Assembly: GCA_029834535.1 (NCBI GenBank)
Contig: JAQMWT010000180.1
Location: 1 to 41,982, forward strand
Length of the DNA stretch: 41,982 nucleotides
Direction of reading: 5' to 3'
Source: Chrysophaeum taylorii
Taxonomy: Eukaryota; Sar; Pelagophyceae; Pelagomonadales; Pelagomonadaceae
Shown here one piece after another: positions 18,980 to 28,724 of this stretch (position 1 is its first letter; each line of letters starts with the position of its first letter). A program made the translations under genes and the position numbers. The notes under the pieces are model-generated. The model searched no databases. It saw only the letters and a list, made by a program, of their open reading frames with translations, and had not been told where the DNA came from.

Positions 18980-19800
18980 CAGCGCGAGAAACCATAGGTG
19001 TTGCCGCCGTCAAAGTTGGAGAAACTCAATGGGTCGTTTTGGCCCGGCGTGCCCCGTTTGGAATATGCCCTCACGAGCTCGCTCCGGCGCTTCGTTATCA
19101 GCTTCTTCAGGGCGCCATCCATAAGCGGGTATTTCGGGGGCGATCGCAGGATCAAGATCCCGAAGAGTCCAGTTGTGCTGGGGCTTCCAGTCCTGGTCGT
19201 TGACACAGCGCGCGAAGCTGTTATCGCCCTCCCACATATCTCCGCGGTCATCGTCGTCGTTCGCATCCAGCTATTCCCTCGTCTTTCCCTCTCCGTACTG
19301 TCGAGCGATGCGGATCAGGTTCGGGTCCGTCAGCAGACAAACGAGTCGGCATTTGAGATCGGCGCGGATTACCGACGCGCTCGCTCCAGTCGCCGCGGTG
19401 GTTGGGGAGCGTATGTCGCCGACAGCCTTGATCAGGTCATGATTCAAGCTCGTCTCTGCCATTGAACGGCGAAGGACAGCGAGCTTCGACGCCTTGAACG
19501 GCTCCTCTAGTATGTTGGTGATTGGAAACGCAGAAACCCCTTGTGACGCAGACTTGATCGAAAGCGCGTTTGTAGCCCAAGTAGTCAATCCCCGTCAAAG
19601 ACACTCCCTCGGAGGTAAATCCCGCAGTCGACAGGCATGACCGTCTGGCCGATGGCCCAGTCCTCACAGGTCCCCCGACCATCATGGTCTTCCATTAAAA
19701 TCTTCATCTCTTGCATATTGAACTCGTCCGACTTCTCGCCGTCGCTCATCTCCTTTCGCCGACGCACCACCTTCGCCTTGAGCCATGCATTCGGTCTCGC
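18980..19800 (-). pseudogene. Decayed minus-strand coding region, unidentified
   Basis: Several minus-strand open stretches look coding but need frame changes. Rightmost: AWLKAKVVRRRKEMSDGEKS.. to GIYLRGSVFDGD (19800-19590). Then, one nucleotide out of frame, PFKASKLAVLRRSMAETSLN.. to RQYGEGKTRE (19560-19274), a tag stop, and in the same frame MWEGDNSFARCVNDQDW.. to RPIEFLQL (19237-19010). I do not recognise the protein. Position beside a Harbinger transposase suggests the accessory DNA-binding protein, but no SANT signature is clear. Short unseen introns could also explain the breaks. Confidence 0.35.
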
Positions 19801-20197
19801 GGTTTAAAAAATGGGCTCGTAAAATGCCGGTCATCAGCAGCGTAATTTTATGACTACCTTCGGTTCATCCATAGTGACCTCTTTCTTATGCAGCGCAGCA
19901 AACAGCATGGGAAGGCAGAGGTGACGCTGCTCACTTTTGTCGCCAGACATCGTCATACTTGAAGCCGCCCTCGGTCTGGCGGTTTTAAAAATGGTCTCGT
20001 AAAATGCCTATCATCAGCGGTGTAATATTTTGACTACCTTGTTTATGCAGCGCAGCAAACAGCATGGGAAGGCAGAGGTGACGCTGCTCACTTTTGTCGC
20101 CAGTCATCGTCATACTTGAAGCCGCCCTCGGTCTGGCGGTTTTAAAAATGGGCTCGTAAAATGCCTATCATCCGCGGTGTAATACTTTGACTACCTT
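19790..20197. repeat. About 155-nt tandem repeat, 2.5 copies
   Basis: Full units at about 19884-20040 and 20041-20197, with the right-hand half of a third at 19792-19860. Each unit contains atgcagcgcagcaaacagca, cttttgtcgccag and ggttttaaaaatgg and ends in ttgactacctt. On the minus strand each full unit opens a short frame starting M(T/S)GDKSEQRHLCLPMLFAAL. The array ends one base before the left end of retrotransposon A. Confidence 0.85.
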
Positions 20198-20198
20198 G

Positions 20199-21077
20199 TC
20201 CAGAGCGCTACACTATAATGTGTACGATACTGACATTCCTTACTCCTTTCACACTTCTTCTACTTGAGGGTTTTCTCTCCGTAATACGGCTCTCCCTCTC
20301 CTTCCTTACCCTTCCGCAATTATTTATTTCATGACTGCGAAGAACTAGTCTGAAGCGCTCTTCCAACGAGGAGTAGGCCGCCAGGTGCGTACCGTCAGGT
20401 ATGGGGTTTTCTGTTTAATTAACAGAGGCTTCGTTCCTCGTTGTCAGTGTAAGCTTCTATGGGACCTAATGTCCTTAAGGAGTTAGGGCCTAAATCCCTA
20501 CCTTTTGTAGTAGCATGTGACAAGCGGAATGGTCTGTACACGCCTAAGACTGCACGCAGTCTCTACCATGTACCCGGAGAGGGTCAAATCTCTCCGGGTT
20601 ATGGGCCCAGATGCGTAGGTGTGTCAGCCCAACTGTGTAGTGCGTATAATGGAGTGATCAATTTGCGCCTGATCACGAGTACAACGCGACAATGTGCTTT
20701 GCGGTGGTCTACTGTACATATCTGTTGTGTGACGGTGTGTGTCCACCAGTTAAGTTGGTTCATGACCGAGTTGGGTCGGTCACTGGTCACGTGCACTCGC
20801 ATAACTAATAAAACTAAATTTCCCTACACAAGCCGCGGAAACTTGCGTGGGTTTTTCCTTGCATTCCCCAACAAAAGACTGACTGCTAGAGAATTAATCC
20901 ATTCTTCAGTCTCAAATCATCATGTTTAAATGACATGTTGCTTTGTTTGGTCTTGTGAATAAATCCACGCTTAAATATAGCGTACTGTACATATGTACCC
21001 GCACTCTAGAAACCCTTCATTCTTATGTGTCGAACCTGTTTATCAATCCTCTAACCTACCTCGAGTAGGTCATAACA
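20199..21077 (+). repeat. LTR plus structured 5' leader, copy A
   Basis: Starts at tccagagcgctacactat, the same point where homology begins in the LTRs at 27827 and (inverted) 33394. The LTR/leader boundary cannot be fixed because C's LTR is broken; no clear tRNA primer site was found. It contains several perfect stem-loops: a 10-bp stem at 20572-20599, a 7-bp stem at 20654-20676 and others. gag begins at 21078. Confidence 0.8.
21055..21069 (+). promoter_or_regulatory. Hairpin just upstream of gag AUG, copy A
   Basis: CCTAC-ctcga-GTAGG forms a 5-bp stem 8 nt before the gag ATG at 21078. Copy B has CCTAT-tcctta-ATAGG at the same place: the closing pair changes from C-G to T-A, keeping the stem. 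This suggests a selected RNA structure near the start codon. Confidence 0.5.
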
Positions 21078-23835
21078 ATGGCAAAACTCAAAACAATATC
21101 CACCACGGATACTTACAAACAGGAACAACGTCTAGTTGACAAGTTAAACGCTGGACACGCCGGACTTCGTTTCCAAGACAATTCAACTAAGGTCAGTTTG
21201 CTACTTGAAATGATTCGTAGGCACTTGACGAGCCCATATGCGGATGTGTTGTTTTGTTACGATTCATTCGACGCTTACACGCGGATTGCCCCGGAGTACA
21301 ATCAACTGATCGACCACGAAGTTAATATCATCTTTCTCGTTGGAAATTAGAGAAAGTCAACGAGCCTCATCTTCCAGATGAAGATACACTCCCGGACCAC
21401 CTCAAGACGCGGCATATAAATCACACTCGTCGACTATCTGTCGATGAGCGAAATAATCTTGAACGACTTTTCTTTCAAGAGCCTTTTAATCTTGTTCGTC
21501 CCGAATTAAATGACGATGTTAAACTTGTACTTGAGAATTTAAACGCTCAATTCCCAAAATCAATTGTATATGATCCATCTCTAACCAATATATCCTTCTC
21601 AGGTCTTTCTAACACCGACTGGTATAAGTATGCCGAGACCTACGTGGGGTTCTTGTACAAGTTTTTCAATTTGGAATCTCAAGATCGCCCCGCCCTCGCT
21701 ATGTGGGCACAACTCAAGGAGGTTTATGCCCTAACCGCGCACCCAAACAAGACAAGAGCCATAATGTTATTATCTTATTATTACTACGAGACTGTATCTT
21801 GTACGGATGTTACTGAACTTAAAACACAATTCAATCGAATGTCCTTAAATGTTAATTGGTACGCTCATGTATTTGTTGAACAACTTCTTGCTTTTCAAAC
21901 TCAGGCCAAACAACTTAACAAAGAAGAAGCTGCAATTCAGTTTAACGACTCTATAATAGCCCTCAAGGCTCACGAGGAGATTTATCGTTTATATGCCAAC
22001 CCTTCTGATCATGAACGCTACGCACAAGCTCTATTAGACTGGTGTAAACTATATGAATCACGATCAAGCAACACCTCCACTCGTGATCCTGATGTTTTGA
22101 AATTAGTGGATCCTACTGATGTTCGCCCGTTACTGGAGTTTTTATTGGAAGTGTACAATGAGACGAAGTTTCAACTAACCGACGCTTGGATAAACCAGCC
22201 TCTTGGATTCCGTACATCCCTGGTACTACTGCTTCCAAACCACCCAAGGTACTGCTAATGGACACCATTCACCAGTCCCATGGCTCGTTAAATAATACTT
22301 ACTCATTGTTAGCTACAGTCGCTGGACAATCTGGCTTTAACGCTCGTAAACTGCGCAACGCTAAAGATAAAGCGTCTACAATCTCACCTCGGGACACGTC
22401 TTACTATCGTCCACCTTCAAATTATAATGTTAAAGGCACTAGTTTCGACCGTCCTGTTTATTCACAGTCCACTAACCGCAACTCTCGCTCTAATATGTCA
22501 TTAATGGATCGGGCTACTTATCAAGTTGACCGTCTTCGCCATCTGTTTGGTAAATTACAGGAAGCGAATCCCAATCCTTCTACTGACTCGAAAATGGTAC
22601 AAGAAGAAATGAAGAGCCTACTAAGTACCCTCTGGACTACTGCTTCTCAAGCCTCTACTCAGACTCTTGATCCTGAGGAAGCCACCCAAGTTCACCTATA
22701 CCTATCACGCGTTGATACAATGTCCAACACCATCTCGAACTTTCTAGAGACAGATAAAGAGTCTCAAGAGTCTCACATCGTAGAAGAAAAGGATCAAGTT
22801 GATACTTCTGCTCCTGCAGCGTCCCCCAGTGATGCGGAGCAGAGGGGGACTGCTGAAACGGAAAAGATGTTTCATACTTTTCTTTCTATCAAAGATGAAG
22901 AAATCGATAATATTCCTCAACCGTTACTGCAGCACATAAATGCTAAAGCACAGAATGCTATCGTTCGTCGTCAAGCACGGGAAACTTCTCTTCATTCTGA
23001 GCTTCCCAATAATCAACATGACGGAGAAAACGAGGATGGCACAGAGCCCCCGAGGTTGCTTCCGAAATTAAATAATGGTTTTACACTCGTTGTTGTACCT
23101 TCCGAACAAACGCAAAGTTTTATGACTCAGTATGTTTTTGGTCAAAGCTCTACACATGCGTGTTATGCAACAATGCTTAAGTTGTATAATGAGTACAACT
23201 TACCATTAATGACTACACCTGGGTATGCAGACACATGTGCCTCTCAACACGTGGTTAACTTTAAACGTTATGCTGACCCACTACATATCGTTATGCTGCC
23301 CGAATCCTTGTCACCCGCCATCCAGACGGCTACGGACACTCAAAGTATCACCCATGCAATGATAATAAGAGCTTTTATTCCTGCTCTCCCAAAGCATCCT
23401 AACGTCGGATACGTCAAGCTAGATGCTGCTCTTTTCCTACCTAAGCAAAATCAACATAACGACCCTGATTTGCACATCATCAGCATGACACACTGGGGAG
23501 AAGATAAACTTGGTATTCATCTCTATGGGGTTGAGTCTAAAGGACAATCAAATATCCAGAGCAAGATTGACGACAACGTCACGATTACTTTGTTTAGGTT
23601 AAACAACCTATTACCTACGCTCCCAATCTATTCGCTACAGCAACCTAAAGCTCGAAAGATGGAGCTTCGCTTTTTACAGTTTAAATAAAGTGCTTTCAAC
23701 GAACAACGTGAGATGCTAAATTCGTACTCCAAACTCCTAGAACGTGTAATATACGTCCCGTGGCTTAAAACCATTTTGGAGTCCATGCATTCACAACTGC
23801 CTTATGTGCGCAAGCACTTCTCACCCCCTGTATGA
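21078..23835 (+). pseudogene. gag-protease of copia element A (frameshifted)
   Basis: Capsid-type gag and aspartic protease polyprotein. Reads from MAKLKTISTTDTYKQEQ at 21078; single-base losses near 21340 and 22175 break the frame, and a taa at 23686-23688 replaces the sense codon seen in copy B. Otherwise it is colinear with B to the shared tga at 23833-23835. The protease site reads YADTCASQHVVNF (about 23227-23262): the usual D-S/T-G is D-T-C. I see no CCHC zinc knuckle in the gag part. A 7-bp stem-loop is embedded at 22821-22850. Confidence 0.85.
23833..23835 (+). promoter_or_regulatory. In-frame UGA between gag-PR and methyltransferase, copy A
   Basis: The gag-PR frame ends HFSPPV-tga and continues in the same frame into RMFNPSLL and the methyltransferase. 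Copy B has the tga in the same place with the same flanks (gtaTGAcgca). UGA followed by C is a known leaky context. Either readthrough or re-initiation at the ATG six nucleotides beyond the stop (23839) could express the downstream part. Confidence 0.55.
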
Positions 23836-23838
23836 CGC

Positions 23839-24891
23839 ATGTTTAACCCAAGTTTGCTTCATACCACAACATCCAACTCTAGCTCACGCGTACCCACTGT
23901 AACACTACTTTGTTCCGGGTTGTCTACTCCTGCATTCTTGGCTTGCGCTTCCAATGACTTGCGAATCAACATTAACGTTAAAGTTCTTGTTGAAAGCGAT
24001 GAAAATCTTACGCATATGCTTCGAAGACGGTTTGGCAATTCCATTGAAGTGTTTCCGTCCCTTCCAAAGTTTCTAACCTATCTGCATCGCGCATCAGACG
24101 CAGAACGTGCAAGATACTACTCTGACATTGTGGAATTGACTTCCCCGTGTACTAATCGCAACATAATTAATGGGAGATCTATATCAACTTTCGAGCGAGA
24201 TATGGACGATTCTTTGTTCCCAAGTGCTCTAAGTGTACTTGAGCTTTTAAAACCCCTTGTTCTTTTTATGGAGATGACACCACCACACTCTGCATCCTAT
24301 GAAGATCATATACGAGTTGCTAACCTGATCTTCTCTACAATGCATTATACAGTGGACATTTGCGATCGCTTTCCTTGTTACTTGTGTGGAGACTACCAAG
24401 CACGGGAAAGATGGATCCTCGTCGCCCGCAAGTATAGCACTGGTCCGCTAGACTTGCTTTCTTGGCCCAATAAGCGAGTTACTTCCTTCCTGGACATTGC
24501 GGATCACGCTAATACCATAAGTCGAAAGCTATTAATCGATGAACCATGGACACTAGTCTTCTCTGATGTACCATTTGTTTCCATACCTAGAACTTACAGC
24601 ACCTTCAGTCGCACGGGGTCCGTTCGCCTAACTGTTACCGAGCTAGAAACGCCAACCATGCTGTTTCTCCGGTTACATTCATATAAAACAACCGAACACT
24701 CATCCCAAGACGAAATGGAGGGCATTTCTAACTTTCGCTTGGGATTCTTAACGAATTCAAGGAAGCCCCTTACGTGCATGACTTCGCCCATTGAACTCAA
24801 GGCCTTTGTCATCCTCAAAAACATTATGGGACGCTTGTTCCCAAACTCTCACCTTACCTGTGTCTTTTCGTATTACAACCATCGAATCTAA
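23839..24891 (+). CDS. Cytosine-C5 DNA methyltransferase-like domain in copia element A
   Basis: Open 350-residue frame with the ordered motifs of C5 cytosine methyltransferases. Motif I: VTLLCSGLSTPAFLACAS (21-38, SAM loop); motif II: VKVLVESDE (48-56, E52); motif IV: DIVELTSPCTNRNIINGRS (96-114) with catalytic-type P103-C104; motif VI: LVLFMEMTPP (140-149, E145); motif VIII: CGDYQARERWILVARK (183-198, cf. PQ-RER); motif IX-like: RLTVTELETPTMLFL (263-277); a possible motif X at LTNSRKPL. The closest feel is Dnmt3/Dcm-like but divergent (PCT instead of PCQ/PCN). It sits between protease and integrase, in frame with gag-PR apart from the UGA. Retrotransposon-borne DNMTs are known from dinoflagellates and a charophyte alga. 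The frame breaks after residue 336 by a one-base loss relative to copy B. Confidence 0.8.
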   Translation: MFNPSLLHTTTSNSSSRVPTVTLLCSGLSTPAFLACASNDLRININVKVLVESDENLTHMLRRRFGNSIEVFPSLPKFLTYLHRASDAERARYYSDIVELTSPCTNRNIINGRSISTFERDMDDSLFPSALSVLELLKPLVLFMEMTPPHSASYEDHIRVANLIFSTMHYTVDICDRFPCYLCGDYQARERWILVARKYSTGPLDLLSWPNKRVTSFLDIADHANTISRKLLIDEPWTLVFSDVPFVSIPRTYSTFSRTGSVRLTVTELETPTMLFLRLHSYKTTEHSSQDEMEGISNFRLGFLTNSRKPLTCMTSPIELKAFVILKNIMGRLFPNSHLTCVFSYYNHRI

Positions 24892-25886
24892 CCAACTATC
24901 TCACAGATTATTTTTAAATAAATCCTCGAGCTCCCCCATTATCTACATAACAGGCGGAAGACATACAGGTGGAGACATCACAGTTGCTAATCCTTCTTCT
25001 AAATACCAAGCACACATTAATTCATTTGGTGAAACTTATACCTTCCAAACGCACAATCAGGAATCAATAAGACCGTTACTCTCGATCCTGTGACCGGCTT
25101 TCTTTGGTTGTGTCAAGCTTACCACCATAATAATGAAACCCAAGACACCCGTCGCCTCGTGCAAACACTTGCCTCCTTCACTTCACCTGTACTTCAGGAT
25201 TCTTTTATGTCTTACTCCAAGTTCAACCACGTTGAATTCATCGATAAAATCTTCTATTTAAGGGACATGCATCTGTCTCAAAGCAGGTACCTCGGCTTTA
25301 TTACATCTAGCGATAGAAAGATGGGTGCTAAAGTTCATTCCATCCATACACGGGTTCTTTTCGACACATTTTAGTCTTCAAATGTCTCATCTCTAAATTT
25401 TTGTTAGTGTACTTTTGTCGTACTACTAATGCTAGCGAATTTTGTAATGCCCTCGAGTTTGTTCGTAATTTTTGCTCCACCTATGTTCATGTACAATTAA
25501 AGCAAAATTATTGTGACTCTCTTAAACCCTATTTATCTCAACACATTACTACTCCCTTTCGTGTTGAACATGGCAGTAATATGTCTGCTTTCCCTCCCTA
25601 CTTGCATGTTTTAATTCACGAAGTAGAAGCCGCTGTGGGTCATATTGCAACTGCTGCGTCTACACGACTCCGGCATATGCTCAATGTGTCCTATAAAGGT
25701 CACCCCCTAACAGATCCGGCCCCACACTACCCGTGGGCTGTTATACATGCCATTCAGTCGTACAATCTTCTCCCCAATGTCTCTCTCGAACGCATTCATA
25801 ATAAAGTGCTAAGTCCCCAACAAGTTTTGTTGGACCAATGTAATGTTCCCCAACAAGACTGCCTCAAACATTTTGGTTCTGTTTGA
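24840..25886 (+). pseudogene. MTase-integrase linker and partial integrase, copia element A
   Basis: Continues after a frameshift: FRITTIESNQLSHRLFLNKS.., TGGRHTGGDITVA, GFLWLCQAYHHN, and EFIDKIFYLRDMHLSQSRYLGF, an uncharacterised linker also present in B and C. Compared with C, roughly 0.6-0.7 kb carrying the HHCC zinc finger and the first catalytic Asp is deleted near 25375. The integrase core resumes at LVYFCRTTNASEFCNALEFV; FRVEHGSN occupies the place of the usual second Asp motif (SDNG), and HEVEAAVGHIATAASTRLRHML fits the Glu helix. A tga at 25884 replaces a Cys codon seen in C. Confidence 0.75.
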
Positions 25887-27826
25887 TATTTGCATCTGGA
25901 ATCTAATGAATTTCACAAATATGAACCTCGATGTCGTCCCTACATATACTTATGTGGCGCCAATGTTATTAACCCTCTGGTTACACCCTATGTTAACCGC
26001 TTAGCTGATGTTGTCCTAAATCCTGAGAACGGCCAAGTCCGTGTCTCATCTAAACTTGCCTTTCCTCATCTAGCTTCTAATTCTCCTCCCGATTACGAAC
26101 AACATCCCCCACCTGCACCTTCACCTGAAATACCCTTTTCTGTTCAAAACACCACCAGTGATGCGTTGCAGAGGGGGAATGCTGTGTCCAACGACACTGA
26201 ACACGAGAGGGGGAATACTTCACCTTCCGCACACGCTCCTACTCCAGTTCCAGCCTGTGCTCCCGCTGCTTCTGTCGCCACACCTACGGCATCTGAAGTG
26301 CCGTCCAATGCTTTACCCATTTTACCATCCTATCGGTCCCTATACTCACATGACGTCCTTCGTCTCACCCGCGGTCCTAATCACCCTCAGCCTCGTCGCA
26401 AGACTAATCTCAATGCTGTTCTCACTCGCATTGCCTCGCCAACCGTTGCCGCTTATAAACAAACTGGTTGTGCGCTTGCTGACTTCAAGTATGACCTCTC
26501 AAAGCAATACATTACCCTCTGCGACCCCACCCTCCACTCCCTTCATGCTGCTAATGGCATCCACTGGATGGCCATGCCACCAGAGGGGGAATTTGCACAA
26601 ACTCTTCATCATCATGTTCACCACGCGCTATTCCAGTCTTCTTCTGGTATGTGTCATAGTAGCCTTGGCCATCCGTCGGCAACTGCCACTCCCGTTCATC
26701 TCCTCGACGACTTCAGCCTCTCGGACTTCCACCTTCCTCGTGCTCTTGTTCATCTAATTTCTGAACACGCTCAAGCTTTTCAAGTTCCTCCCGCTCAATA
26801 TGCTTACGCTTTGCTAACGCCCCATTCTGTTATGGATCATAACGATGCTTCTTATGGCGCCTCAGAACCCCGCCTCTCCGCCATTGAAGACTACATCACT
26901 GTCTCATTACATTGATGCACACCCTGGAGATGATCCTTTACTTGTTATTCAGCTTGTCGAAACTCCCGATCCCGATCATACTGCCGTTATTGCTGATTCT
27001 TACACGATCATCCACCTAACTCATGCTCAAGATCCCAGCACTGTTGGTCCGGACGAATATAAAATTCAAGCCAAGGATATCAAGATTGATGAATATGAGT
27101 TAACCTGCCTTAAAGGTCTTTCCGATGCTGATCGCAATGCTTACATCTCCGCAATTTCCAAGGAGATTTTTTATATTGTCAAATTTGGCTGTTTTAAGTT
27201 ATCGTTGCCCACGGTCAACTCCAAGCCTATTGATACCCGGCTGGTATTACTTATAAAGACTAACGCTGCTGGCGAATACATCAAACATAAAGCGAGATTG
27301 GTCCTGCGGGGATTTTTAGCCTCCCTGGGCACCGACTTTTTTGACACATTTAGTCCAATGGCACAGCTCACTGGTATCCGTTGTGTTCTGGCGCTCGCAG
27401 CACACCTCCGACTTCCCGTCTATTACATAGATCTGCCTAACGCGTTTGTTCAAGCCCATATAGATTCTCATGTCTACGTTAAATTGCCACAAGGTATTCG
27501 CCTATTGGATCCAGAAGACGCAAAGTACCAAGGACGACGTCTCCCAAAACTACTCAAATCTCTTTATGGATTACGACAGAGTCCCGCAGTCTGGAACCAA
27601 ACCATAAATGGTTTCTTCGACACGCCAGGCTATCAACGCTTTCGAACAGATACCCGCATCTATGCCAAAGTCCAATCCGACGCTACATTTTTACTTTGTA
27701 CTCTATCAGTGGATGATGTTGTTGTCATCTGTACATCGGAAAGTCTACGTCGTGAATTTCAACAAGCCATCAAGAAAGAATACTCTGTTGAAGACTTCGA
27801 AGAAGTTCATACTCTTCTAGGCATGC
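25887..27826 (+). pseudogene. Integrase C-terminus, linker and truncated reverse transcriptase, element A
   Basis: YLHLESNEFHKYEPRCRPYIYLC is the integrase C-terminal part, followed by a Pro-rich linker and then a copia reverse transcriptase after a frameshift near 26910. RT landmarks: KARLVLRGFLASLGTDFFDTFSPMAQ, YYIDLPNAFVQA (first Asp), LLKSLYGLRQSPAVWNQ, and LSVDDVV (27703-27723), where the usual Y-V-D-D is S-V-D-D. The RT stops at HTLLGM, where the next LTR begins. RNase H is missing. Linker positions 26151-26184 repeat a sequence found in gag. Confidence 0.85.
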
Positions 27827-28724
27827 TCCAGAGAGCCACACTATTATGTGTGCGACACTGGAACATTTCACGCCTATCTCTACACGAGGGTTTTCTCTCC
27901 GTAATACGGCTTTCCCTCGTTCCTCCTGTCCTTCCTTATCCTTCCTTACCCTTCCGCAGTTATATATTTCATGACTATGAAGAACCCAGTCTGAAGCTCT
28001 TTTCCAACATGGAGTAGGCATCCAGGTGCGTACCGTCAGGTACGGGGTGTTCTGTTTAATTAATAGAGGCTTCGTTCCTCGTTGTCAGCGTAAACGCTTC
28101 TATGGGACCTAATGTCCTTAAGGAGTTAGGGCTTAAATCCCTACCTTGTGTAGTAGCATGTGACAAGCGGAATGGTCTGTACACGCCTAAGACTGCACGC
28201 AGTCTCTACCATGTACCCGGAGAGGGTCAAATCTCTCCAGGTTATGGGCCCAGATGCGTAGGTGTGTCAGCCCAACTGTGTTGTACGTATAAATGGAGTG
28301 ATCAATTTACGTCTGATCACGAGTACAATGCGACAATGTGTTTGGCGGTGGTCTACTGTACATATCTGTTATGTGACGGTATATGCCCACCAGTTAAATT
28401 GGTTTGTTGTGACCGAGTTGGGTCGGTCACTGGTCATATGCACTCGCATGGCTAATAAAATTAAATTTTTCCTATACAAGCCGCGGAAACTTGTACGGGT
28501 TTTTCCTTCCATTCCCCAACAAAAGACTGACTGCTCGAGAATTAATCCATTCTTCAGTCTCAAGTCATCCTGTTTAAATAGCATGCTGATTTGTTTGGTC
28601 TTGTTATTAAGCCCACGTTTAAAATAGCGTACTGTACATAGAACCCGCACTCGAGAAACCCTTCATTCTTATGTGTCGAATATGTCTATCAATCATATAA
28701 CCTATTCCTTAATAGGCCACAATC
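27827..28724 (+). repeat. LTR plus structured 5' leader, copy B
   Basis: Colinear with 20199-21077 with many substitutions and small indels. The stem at 28298-28320 keeps both 7-nt arms (GTGATCA/TGATCAC) while its loop has two changes. The 10-bp stem of copy A has one mismatch here (ctctccagg). The pre-gag hairpin at 28701-28716 carries the compensatory pair described for copy A. Confidence 0.82.

Larger units (their letters stand above)
20199..27826 (+). mobile_element. Ty1/copia-like LTR retrotransposon, copy A (damaged, 3' truncated)
   Basis: Left LTR/leader, gag-protease, methyltransferase-like domain, partial integrase and RT on +. Damage relative to copies B and C: frameshifts near 21340 and 22175, a taa at 23686, a frameshift near 24850, an internal deletion of the integrase N-terminal half near 25375, a tga at 25884, and loss of the RT end, RNase H and ORF3, where pol runs straight into the next LTR at 27827. 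The methyltransferase frame itself is free of stops. Confidence 0.9.

Noticed and set aside
23833..23835. UGA as selenocysteine
   Set aside because: It falls between two polyprotein parts, not at a redox site, and no SECIS-like element was evident.
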